Positions 1 through 6,803 of a stretch of DNA of 18,072 nt are shown piece by piece; position 1 is the stretch's first letter; each line of letters starts with the position of its first letter. This stretch comes from Paracoccaceae bacterium (lineage in GTDB: Bacteria; Pseudomonadota; Alphaproteobacteria; Rhodobacterales; Rhodobacteraceae), in the NCBI GenBank assembly GCA_007128995.1, contig SKWJ01000177.1, positions 1 to 18,072 on the forward strand, in the 5' to 3' direction. The position numbers and the translations under genes were made by a program. The notes under the pieces are model-generated. The model was given only the letters and a program-made list of their open reading frames with translations, made no database searches and was not told the DNA's origin.

Positions 1-1367
1 CGGAAATAGCGCGGCGGCGGGCTGACCGAGCGCGCCAGCGACTGTTCGACCAGATCCAGCCCAGCCGGATCATTCAGCACTGCCACGCGAAAATACCCCA
101 CGGCGATCAGCGCCTCCGGATCATGAGGATTGAGCGCCAGCGCCTGTTCGCCCGCTGCGCGCGCGGCCTCAATCTTCCCGTTATACTGCAACGCCAGCAT
201 CAGCGCGGTATGGCCGGGAATGTTTTCGGGATCGAGCGCCAATGCGCGGTGCGCGGCCTCAAGCGCGGGGGCATAGGGATCGGTGCTCTTGGGGACATCC
301 TGCGCGTGCCGCACCCCGTCAAGGCGCAACAGCGCCAGATAGGCCCATGCATCCGCATAGCCCGGATCGCAGCGCACGGCATGTTCCAGCGCGATACGGG
401 TGTCCGCATAACTTTCAAGCAAATTGGTCCGGCGGTAGGTTTGTGCAGCCAGAACCGCCATGTAGCTGTCAACAGACGGTGCGCCTGCGCGCGCAATCCG
501 CGAGATCAGACCTTCGCGCAAGCCTGTTGCGGGCGCGCCCAGCGCTTCCGCAATATCAGTGGCAATCTCACTCTGCACGCAGATCAGATCGCGCGCCGTG
601 AATGGACGGGTAAAGGTACGGCTCCAGACAATCTGCCCGTCCTTGACCCTTGCCAGACGGGCACAGACTTTCAACTTCTCTGTACTCAACTGCACGATTG
701 CGCGCACGAGATATCCCTGTTCGGGCGGCGCGAGTCGTACTGCGAAACTGTCCTCAAGACTGTGCAAGCGAAATCCGGGAAACTGCATCAGCGCGGAAAT
801 CACCTCATGCGTCAGCCCTTCCGCCAGGTCCGGCAAAAGCGGCTCCTGCCCCAAGGCTGTGAAGGGCTGCACCAGAACCGTGGGCTGCGGGTGTTCGACA
901 GGCCTTTGCGCGCAGTTTTGGGGCAGGCACGCGACCGGCTCAGCGCTCAGAATATCGAAAACAGGCGTATAGGCGCCCTTCGGAATGGCAATGCGGATCG
1001 GGTCTGCCCGACCGGGACCTGCGTAATAGCAATCAAGATCGCGCCGCAGCCGCCGCGCCTCGACCCGCACAATAGCATCTCCCTGATGATCCCCGCCCGA
1101 GGAGCGACCGAAGACTTCCAGTGCGATGGTCGTACCCTTCAGGCGCGCGCCTTGACCGGCGAGGGTTTCGCGCACCACGAACCGCAGAAAGGCACTGCGC
1201 CGAGGCGTTCCTTCCCACGCAGGATGGGCCAGAACGGCTTCGAGATAGTCCAGAATCTGACCCGGCTGATCGGCGAAAACACCCGCGCCAGAGACCGACG
1301 TCCGAGATCGCGAAATGAACTCTTTGGCATCGGGCATACGACTGACACGAGGGTTTAAAGCATCCAT
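1..1367 (-). CDS. TPR protein of the 'adenylate-cyclase-like' family, 3' end cut by window edge
   Basis: The minus-strand frame from ATG at 1367 stays open for 455 codons to the window edge, so the C-terminus is missing. Residues 50-137 form a recurring alphaproteobacterial N-terminal domain, with FLRFVV at 60-65, LKGTTIALEVFGR at 76-88, RVEARRLRRDL at 101-111 and IPKGAYTPVF at 128-137. Residues 163-277 resemble the TolB/FlgO-like segment of these proteins (VLVQPF; LAEGLTHEVISAL). From about residue 320 there are TPR-like helical pairs, for example AHRALALDPENIPGHTAL and GEQALALNPHDPEALIA. Relatives are often annotated as adenylate cyclase, but no cyclase domain is visible here. The role is probably protein-protein interaction or regulation, which is inference. 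It lies 87 bp downstream of amidohydrolase A on the same strand and may share its transcript. The Shine-Dalgarno is weak; a GGAGG lies about 35 bp upstream with no usable in-frame ATG near it, so the start is uncertain. Confidence 0.8.
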   Translation of the reverse strand, partial: MDALNPRVSRMPDAKEFISRSRTSVSGAGVFADQPGQILDYLEAVLAHPAWEGTPRRSAFLRFVVRETLAGQGARLKGTTIALEVFGRSSGGDHQGDAIVRVEARRLRRDLDCYYAGPGRADPIRIAIPKGAYTPVFDILSAEPVACLPQNCAQRPVEHPQPTVLVQPFTALGQEPLLPDLAEGLTHEVISALMQFPGFRLHSLEDSFAVRLAPPEQGYLVRAIVQLSTEKLKVCARLARVKDGQIVWSRTFTRPFTARDLICVQSEIATDIAEALGAPATGLREGLISRIARAGAPSVDSYMAVLAAQTYRRTNLLESYADTRIALEHAVRCDPGYADAWAYLALLRLDGVRHAQDVPKSTDPYAPALEAAHRALALDPENIPGHTALMLALQYNGKIEAARAAGEQALALNPHDPEALIAVGYFRVAVLNDPAGLDLVEQSLARSVSPPPRYF

Positions 1368-1439
1368 TCCACACCAAATCGCTGATAAAGTTCCCTTTCT
1401 ACCTCCAGTTGCCTTTCATTCAAGCATCAATGCGTCGGC

Positions 1440-1453
1440 ACACGAAATCGTGT
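1440..1453. repeat. Small perfect inverted repeat just after the amidohydrolase A stop
   Basis: ACACG and CGTGT are separated by AAAT, giving a 5-bp stem with a tetraloop, right after the stop of the minus-strand gene ending at 1455. There is no U-tract downstream on the minus strand, so it is not a convincing intrinsic terminator. It could be an mRNA 3'-end hairpin or chance. Confidence 0.25.
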
Positions 1454-1454
1454 C

Positions 1455-2951
1455 TCAAAGACTCTGTTTATAAATCTGCCCATTTTTCATGATCAGGTGA
1501 AGCTTCCCAGCAGGATCGGCCAGAAAATCAAGGCTGGTTGCCGGATCGCCATCGGCCACAAGAATATCCGCCATCGCCCCCGGCTCGATCACGCCCAGAC
1601 GGCCGGGCAAGCCGCGCCGCGCGCGTGACATTTCCAGCAAATCCCCGGCGCGACCTGTGGCAGTGGCCAGCAGAGTCAGCGGGTCCATCAGCCGCGTCAG
1701 CTTGGCCAATTGGCGGCCCTGACCGGGCAGGTTCTGCGGGCTGAACAGGATATCCGTGCCCCAGACGGTCGGGATATCAAACCGGTGTGCCAGCTCATAA
1801 GCGGCCTCGGTCCCCGCGCCAATGCGTTTTTGCGCCGCGCGCGCGGCGGGGTCTGCATGGGTGTTGGCGTCTTCATCCGCCAGAAAGGGTTGCAAGCTCC
1901 ACCAGACGCCCTCACCCGCCATGATGCGTGCAGTTTCCTCATCAGCCAGCTGCCCGTGTTCGATGCTGCGCACCCCCGCCCGAACCGCGCGCTGTATCCC
2001 TGCGGGCACATAGACATGGGTCATGACATAGGTGCCCCAGTCGGCTGCCGCCTGCACACCTGCGCGCAACTCGGCTTCGGTGAACTGGACACTGTCTATC
2101 GGATCATAGGTCGAGGTCACACCCCCCCCGGCCATCATCTTGACATGATCCGCCCCCAGCAAGAGTTGCTCGCGCGCGCGGCGCAGAACCTCGGCCTCGC
2201 CATCCGCAAGGATCGACATGCCCGCTGCCTCAAACCCGAACATCTGCCCCGGTGCGCGCGGCACATCCTGACGCAGGCGAAAATCCCCATGCCCCGAGGA
2301 TTGCGAAATCATCGCCCCCGCAACAAAGATGCGCGGCCCATCGACCACCCCCTCATCTATGGCCCGGCGCAGGGCAAAGGCCGGCCCGCCGCAATCACGA
2401 ACAGTCGTGACCCCGCGCATCAGGGTGCGCCCGGCCTCGCGCGCCGCCAGCAGATGGATATAGGGCACATCCGCTGTCATCGCGGTCATTTGCGTGACAG
2501 CGCACAGGGTTGCGTGCCAGTGGGAATCTATCAGCCCCGGCATCAGCACACGGCTTCTGCAATCGATTATCCGGGCATCGCTGACCTTTTCGGCAACGGG
2601 GATGATCGCCTTGATGCGATCGCCCTCGACCAGAACCGAGAGTCCGTCGCGCAGCGGGCCACCCCGTCCGTCAAACAGGCGCAGATTGGTCAGCTGCACC
2701 GGGCGCGCAGGCTCTGGCGCGGGCGCAGTCGGCACCGCGGCGCTCTGGCGCGGGGTGACACCTGCAGCGCGCGCCTCTGGCCCTGCGAAAATGGCATCCA
2801 TCGCCTCTGGCCCACCTGCGGCGACACGCCGTGTCATGTCCGACATCACACGCCAATGCACGGCCTGCGCCACCACGCTTGAACAGCCACATGGCGCGGG
2901 TGCGGGTGCGGGTGCAGGGCGCGTATCAGGTGTCTTACGAGGCTTCGGCAT
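1455..2951 (-). CDS. Binuclear metal amidohydrolase (imidazolonepropionase-related / Xaa-dipeptidase-like), paralogue A
   Basis: This is an amidohydrolase-superfamily enzyme (COG1228 type) of 498 aa, about 70-80 residues longer than a plain catalytic core because of its N-terminal extension. Metal ligands are all visible: H144-x-H146 in DSHWH, K271 (likely carboxylated) in HVKMMAGGG, H312, H332 in IEHGQ and D400 in WGTDILF. This ligand set matches the carboxylated-lysine subgroup that includes Xaa-Pro and Xaa-Arg dipeptidases; the true substrate is unknown. I chose ATG at 2951 because AAAGG lies 7 bp upstream; a TTG at 2966 would be the longer alternative. The N-terminus is Pro/Ala-rich, then a CGC motif (C21, C23), then a twin arginine (R41 R42), but no hydrophobic segment follows. 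It is collinear with and clearly paralogous to the protein at 10404-11864, and shares GVWWS, QPFLADED and the LIMK ending. Without an obvious h-region it is probably cytoplasmic. Confidence 0.9.
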   Translation of the reverse strand: MPKPRKTPDTRPAPAPAPAPCGCSSVVAQAVHWRVMSDMTRRVAAGGPEAMDAIFAGPEARAAGVTPRQSAAVPTAPAPEPARPVQLTNLRLFDGRGGPLRDGLSVLVEGDRIKAIIPVAEKVSDARIIDCRSRVLMPGLIDSHWHATLCAVTQMTAMTADVPYIHLLAAREAGRTLMRGVTTVRDCGGPAFALRRAIDEGVVDGPRIFVAGAMISQSSGHGDFRLRQDVPRAPGQMFGFEAAGMSILADGEAEVLRRAREQLLLGADHVKMMAGGGVTSTYDPIDSVQFTEAELRAGVQAAADWGTYVMTHVYVPAGIQRAVRAGVRSIEHGQLADEETARIMAGEGVWWSLQPFLADEDANTHADPAARAAQKRIGAGTEAAYELAHRFDIPTVWGTDILFSPQNLPGQGRQLAKLTRLMDPLTLLATATGRAGDLLEMSRARRGLPGRLGVIEPGAMADILVADGDPATSLDFLADPAGKLHLIMKNGQIYKQSL

Positions 2952-3213
2952 GACAGGGCCTTTCAATCCGGCAGTTTACTGGCGAAATGATACCCCAGCC
3001 GCGCCAAGGAAAGGCCCGGACAGGCGTACGCACATGTACGTACTGGACAGGCACGAACTGGCGCGGTCAGGCAGGGGCAGTATAAACAGGTGCGCGGCCG
3101 CTTTTGTGCTGCCCATGCACCACGCGCGTTCACCGGCCCTCGGCGCAGACGCGCCGCATCAGGGCTGTGTTGCGCGAAACCCTGTTGCCGATCCTGTGTG
3201 AAAGGTCTGTCAC
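2952..3213. promoter_or_regulatory. Divergent intergenic control region between amidohydrolase A and chaA
   Basis: These 262 bp hold no convincing gene and must carry the promoters for both flanking genes. A dense set of small symmetric elements lies at 3018-3052 (entered separately). A TATCAT sequence lies about 30 bp upstream of the 2951 start on the minus strand, but no good -35 accompanies it. I could not define exact promoters. Confidence 0.5.
3018..3052. repeat. Cluster of palindromes flanked by a direct repeat; possible operator
   Basis: GGACAGGC occurs at 3018-3025 and again at 3045-3052. Between and overlapping them lie three palindromes: GCGTACGC (3024-3031), ACATGT (3032-3037) and GTACGTAC (3036-3043). 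GTACG recurs 10 bp apart (3026 and 3036), one helical turn. The setting, a divergent intergenic region, fits a regulator binding site, but no regulator can be named. Confidence 0.35.
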
Positions 3214-4323
3214 ATGCGCCGCACGATCCTGAAAACCACACCGGAAACCCCGCTCTGGACCCTCATCGTGCCAGTGTCAGCAATTGTCTTTGTGGCTCTG
3301 GTGCTGCTGGGTCTGCCCGGTGGCGTGCCGGGCTGGCTGGTCCCTGTGGCAGTTCCCGTCTTGCTGGCCACTGTCTTTGCGGCCGTCCATCACGCCGAAA
3401 CCATTGCGCATAAACTGGGCGATCCTTACGGCGCCATCGTGCTGGCGATAGCCGTAACCATCATCGAGGTGGCGCTGATCGTATCGGTCCTTCTGAATGC
3501 GCCGCCTGGCACCAGTGAAATTGCACGCGACACAGTCTTTGCGGCGATCATGATCGTATTGAATGGCATCGTGGGACTGTGTCTGCTGGTGGGGGGTGTG
3601 CGCCACCGCGAACAGGGGTTTCAGGCACGCGGGGCGACCGGGGCGCTTGCCGTTCTGGGCACTGTGGCAGTGCTGGCGCTGGTTCTGCCCAATTACACGC
3701 TGGCCGCCGAAGGCCCGGTTTACGCACCTCCGCAACTGCTCTTTGTCGCCGTGACGTCGCTGGCGCTTTATGGGTTGTTCCTGTTCGTACAGATGGTGCG
3801 CCACCAAGATGATTTTCGCGATCTGCGCCCGCAGGAAGGCGCGAAACATGCCGGACCGCTGCCGGACCGGCGCGCGATGGCCGTGGCAATGGCAATGCTG
3901 CCTGTGGCCCTGTTGGCCGTGGTCGGGCTGGCGGAAGCACTGGCACCCACTGTTGAACATGCGGTGGATCGTGCGGGCCTGCCCGCCGCGCTGGTCGGGG
4001 TGACGATCGCAATGACGGTTCTGCTGCCGGAAGGGACGGCCGCCCTGCGCGCAGCGCGCGCCAATCGCATCCAGACCAGCCTCAATCTTGCGCTTGGCTC
4101 GGCGCTGGCGTCAATTTGCCTGACGATCCCGACAGTGGCCGTGTTGTCGCTGGCGCTTGGCCGGCCATTGGTTCTGGGGCTCGAGGCCGAGCATGTCGTG
4201 CTGCTGGTGCTCTCCCTGTTCATGGCAACACTGTCTTTGGCGATGGGGCGGACGACCATTCTGCAAGGGGGTGTGCATCTGGTGATCTTTGGCGCGTTCC
4301 TAACCTTGGCCGCCATGCCGTGA
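3214..4323 (+). CDS. chaA: Ca2+/H+ antiporter (ChaA type, CaCA family)
   Basis: An inner-membrane cation/proton antiporter of 369 aa, close to the usual length for ChaA. The sequence is hydrophobic throughout, with about ten to eleven membrane segments. Two inverted alpha-repeats carry the conserved acidic residues. The first covers about residues 58-92, with HHAETIAHKLGDPYG followed by a helix containing E85. The second covers about 262-305, with LLPEG (E273) followed by RIQTSLNLALGSALAS. The C-terminal motif SLAMGRTTILQGGVHL is typical of ChaA. The expected role is export of Ca2+, and possibly Na+ or K+, against protons, and so pH and salt tolerance; the ion is inferred from the family. The start is supported by AAAGG 8 bp upstream. 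It diverges from amidohydrolase A and converges on the DUF900 gene with only 6 bp between stops. Confidence 0.92.
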   Translation: MRRTILKTTPETPLWTLIVPVSAIVFVALVLLGLPGGVPGWLVPVAVPVLLATVFAAVHHAETIAHKLGDPYGAIVLAIAVTIIEVALIVSVLLNAPPGTSEIARDTVFAAIMIVLNGIVGLCLLVGGVRHREQGFQARGATGALAVLGTVAVLALVLPNYTLAAEGPVYAPPQLLFVAVTSLALYGLFLFVQMVRHQDDFRDLRPQEGAKHAGPLPDRRAMAVAMAMLPVALLAVVGLAEALAPTVEHAVDRAGLPAALVGVTIAMTVLLPEGTAALRAARANRIQTSLNLALGSALASICLTIPTVAVLSLALGRPLVLGLEAEHVVLLVLSLFMATLSLAMGRTTILQGGVHLVIFGAFLTLAAMP

Positions 4324-4329
4324 CAGGGG

Positions 4330-5442
4330 CTAGGGCGCCGTCTGATCCTGATCATCAAGCGGCGCAAGCACGACCTGCGTGGCGCGGCGAAGGGTCAGGA
4401 ACGTCCCCGGCAGCACGCCCGGACGCGCTGTCGGGCCTTGCCCGAAGGCCGCGTCGATATCATCGATTTCTTCCGCTATGCGGATCAGGGCCGGTGATGT
4501 GCCAAGGGTGAAATGTCCCAACCCGCCGGAAAAGGCCGAGACATCAACCACAGTCACGTCAAGATCCGCAAGCGCGCTCACATCCCCGATCTGGCCCAAT
4601 CGCGTGCGATGTCCTGTCAACAATGCCGATATTTCCAGCACCCGGTCACGTTGCGAACTGACTATCAGAAATGGCTGGGGCAGCGGGGTGACCCGTTCTG
4701 CCTGCGTACGGAACACATCGATATCCAGGTCTGGCGAGATCAACACCACCCCTCTGATCCGTGCAAGCAGATCCTGTCGCCCGGCAATCGCCATCTGGCG
4801 CAAGGTTTCCATCGTCAGCAACGACCCCATGGAATGGGCCACCAGAATGATCCGGTCTGGCCCGGCTGCGGCGACATCTTCAAGAAAAGCCTCAAGCTTG
4901 TCGCGGGAAAACAACGCAGAATCCCGATCATAAGCATAAACTGTGGGATTGCCTGCCGAAGGCCATGCAAAGTGCAGCTTGACGCCCGGCATACGGATAT
5001 CATGGGCAAGCTGCGCCAGTCTGTAAATTCCTTCGGCATGGCGGGTGTTATAGCCGTGCACGAAAACGACAGCTTCTCGATGGTCGGGCGGCTGCGCCAT
5101 CAACGCTGCCCCGAGGCTGTCATGAAACGCGCGGGCATCTGCAAATTCCTCGATATTCGTGGCCAGAAAGTCTCTTGCAAGATCGGGCGCGCGTCCGGCG
5201 CGCGCCTTGCGCAATTGCCCCGGCACGTGACCGGGGGGAATGGCAATATCATAGCGCAGGAACTGTGTTTGCGTGCCGCGGTCCGGCCCAAAACGGCCAT
5301 CAGCCGTCAGCGCGCGGTTTGTGCCGACAAATATGGTCCGGGTATCTTGGGCAATGGCGGCGGCTTCGGGCGCCAGAACCATGTCGCCGCGCGGGGCACA
5401 TCCGGCCAGAAGCAACATGAGACAACTCACCGCGATGCGCAT
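4330..5442 (-). CDS. Lipoprotein alpha/beta hydrolase (DUF900 family)
   Basis: A 370-aa predicted outer-membrane lipoprotein with an esterase-type fold. The frame extends further upstream, but I start it at ATG 5442. This begins a signal peptide with lipobox LLAGC (C15), and the upstream part of the frame is unstructured and would consume the divergent promoter region. The residue after C15 is Ala, not Asp, which favours outer-membrane sorting. The DUF900 core is present: VFVHGYNTRHAEG (HGYN at 129-132), FAWPS near 159-162, and nucleophile S204 in AHSMG. D238 (ISPDLD) or D266, and H310 (GLGHF), are candidate remaining triad members. The substrate is unknown for the family. The Shine-Dalgarno is weak (AAGGG about 12 bp upstream). 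It ends 6 bp from the chaA stop, so the two transcripts probably overlap at their 3' ends. Confidence 0.88.
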   Translation of the reverse strand: MRIAVSCLMLLLAGCAPRGDMVLAPEAAAIAQDTRTIFVGTNRALTADGRFGPDRGTQTQFLRYDIAIPPGHVPGQLRKARAGRAPDLARDFLATNIEEFADARAFHDSLGAALMAQPPDHREAVVFVHGYNTRHAEGIYRLAQLAHDIRMPGVKLHFAWPSAGNPTVYAYDRDSALFSRDKLEAFLEDVAAAGPDRIILVAHSMGSLLTMETLRQMAIAGRQDLLARIRGVVLISPDLDIDVFRTQAERVTPLPQPFLIVSSQRDRVLEISALLTGHRTRLGQIGDVSALADLDVTVVDVSAFSGGLGHFTLGTSPALIRIAEEIDDIDAAFGQGPTARPGVLPGTFLTLRRATQVVLAPLDDQDQTAP

Positions 5443-5735
5443 CAGCAGGCACCCTTCCCTTGCCGCACAGACACGACAGCTCAAGCCAGATTGTGGGTTA
5501 GCGTAGCAGACAGAGATGTAAGAGCAAGCCATGCAGTCCGCCAGAGACCCGGCGCGGCGCTCAGATCGTATCTCTGCGACACGCTCCAGCGATCTGTGAC
5601 AGCAAAAATCGCACCCCCCCGTTTGTGTAAAAGCGCGGTCCAGATAGAGTGCTGCGCGACCCTGACAGCAGACAACTTGCTGGAATCGTATGTGGCGCTC
5701 TGCTATCGTAAGGGTATCAGATGAGGACTTGAAGA
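5443..5735. promoter_or_regulatory. Divergent intergenic region between DUF900 lipoprotein and NlpE/META protein
   Basis: These 293 bp show no convincing coding sequence. On the plus strand, TTGCTG (5677-5682) and TGCTAT (5701-5706) are 18 bp apart and form a weak sigma70-like pair upstream of the 5736 start. On the minus strand, TTGCTC (5527-5522) and TACGCT (5505-5500) are 16 bp apart and point towards the 5442 start. Both pairs are poor matches and are guesses. I see no strong repeat or operator. Confidence 0.4.
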
Positions 5736-6791
5736 ATGAAAAACTGGCTTTGGAAATCTGTGGCATTCGCGTGTGTTCCGATGCTCGCCAATGCAGACTC
5801 CGATCAGCAGCGCCTTGGTGCACATGGTCTGGCCTTACCTGCCACTTTCAGCGGAACACTGCCCTGCGCAGACTGTCCCGGCATCGAATATCACCTCGAC
5901 ATCTGGGACGAGGGGCAGGGCTATGCCTTGCGGCGGACATATCTCGGGCGCGACGATGTGTTTGACGAAATGGGGCGCTGGCATGTTGATCCTGCGCGAA
6001 ATGCGCTGGTGCTGGAGGGGACCAACGCCGCGCGCTCGGAATGGCAGATCACGCCCAATCAGGAAATCAGACTTCTGGACCAGGAAGGTGAGCCGATTGT
6101 CTCTGACCTGCCCTATACCCTTGCTGCAGGTCCGCTCATGCCGACAGACCTGCGCCTGCCGGTGACAGGATTGATGATATATTTCGCCGATGCGGCCCTG
6201 TTTACGGAATGCCTGTCCGGTCAGCGCTACCCAGTCGCGATGGAGGCCGATTATCTGGCGCTGGAACGTGCGTATCTGGCGGCAGAGATCGAACCCGCGG
6301 CCCCGCTGATCGCGCATATCGATGCTGAAATTTCAATGCGCCCCCAGATGGAAGGGCCCGATCGGATGACAGTCACAGTCGAGACGTTTCATCATGTCAC
6401 CCCGGATGCTGGCTGCCCTGACAACCGCATGGCGGCAGAGTTTGCGAATACCTTCTGGGGCATGACGCATCTGGACGGCGTTGCGCAGGATCCTGCAGAC
6501 GGGCGTCAGGAACCCTACCTTCTGATATCAGAAGACGGGACGCGCTTCAGTGGAACCATGGGCTGCAACCGCTTCATGGGCCAGCTGACACGCGAGGGCG
6601 AGAGTGTCGAGTTCGGGCCGGTCGCCGGCACGATGATGGCCTGTCCGCCGGAACTGGCCGCGCGTGAGTCGGCATTTACCGAAACGCTTGAAACTGCGCG
6701 CAGGGTTGATCTGATGGATCAAAACCTTCGGTTGCTGAATGATGCCGGCACCGAACTGGCACGGTTTCGCGCTTTATATACGCGGCACTGA
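5736..6791 (+). CDS. Secreted protein with NlpE-like N-terminal and META/HslJ C-terminal domains
   Basis: A 351-aa envelope protein. Residues 1-20 form a Sec signal peptide ending ANA before D21, with no lipobox. Residues 37-155 match the NlpE N-terminal type: GTLPCADCPGIEYHLDIW with CxxC at C44 and C47, then a strand-rich segment with YTLAAG. Residues 233-348 match the META (HslJ) domain: NTFWGMTHLDG, GCNRFMG with C277, and MMACPPE with C303. The two META cysteines could form a disulfide. E. coli NlpE is an outer-membrane lipoprotein sensing surface and copper stress, and HslJ is linked to novobiocin resistance; neither role can be transferred with confidence. GAGG (5723-5726) lies 9 bp before the ATG. 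The gene converges on the minus-strand gene ending at 6804, with 12 bp between them. Confidence 0.85.
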   Translation: MKNWLWKSVAFACVPMLANADSDQQRLGAHGLALPATFSGTLPCADCPGIEYHLDIWDEGQGYALRRTYLGRDDVFDEMGRWHVDPARNALVLEGTNAARSEWQITPNQEIRLLDQEGEPIVSDLPYTLAAGPLMPTDLRLPVTGLMIYFADAALFTECLSGQRYPVAMEADYLALERAYLAAEIEPAAPLIAHIDAEISMRPQMEGPDRMTVTVETFHHVTPDAGCPDNRMAAEFANTFWGMTHLDGVAQDPADGRQEPYLLISEDGTRFSGTMGCNRFMGQLTREGESVEFGPVAGTMMACPPELAARESAFTETLETARRVDLMDQNLRLLNDAGTELARFRALYTRH

Positions 6792-6803
6792 AGGCCCTGC
6801 TGC

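Noticed and set aside
123..1358. Plus-strand open frame of 411 codons
   Set aside because: It is rich in Arg, Cys, Gln and His with no domain pattern, and lies antisense to a minus-strand frame with clear TPR and family motifs.
1710..2882. Plus-strand open frame of 390 codons
   Set aside because: It is antisense to amidohydrolase A, which has all metal ligands in place; the long frame is a by-product of high GC.
2870..2935. Tandem GGTGCG-like repeats as a mobile or CRISPR-type repeat
   Set aside because: They simply encode the Pro-Ala tract at the N-terminus of amidohydrolase A and are simple coding repeats.
4334..4365. GCGCCG/CGGCGC pair as a terminator between chaA and the DUF900 gene
   Set aside because: The stem is only 6 bp with a loop of about 19 nt, lacks a U-tract, and lies within the coding end of the DUF900 gene.
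4513..5724. Plus-strand open frame of 403 codons
   Set aside because: It is antisense to the DUF900 lipoprotein and shows no recognisable domains.
5443..5823. 127-residue N-terminal extension of the DUF900 frame
   Set aside because: It has no signal peptide or domain, covers the divergent promoter region and overlaps the start of the 5736 gene; the lipobox sequence at 5442 gives a proper start.
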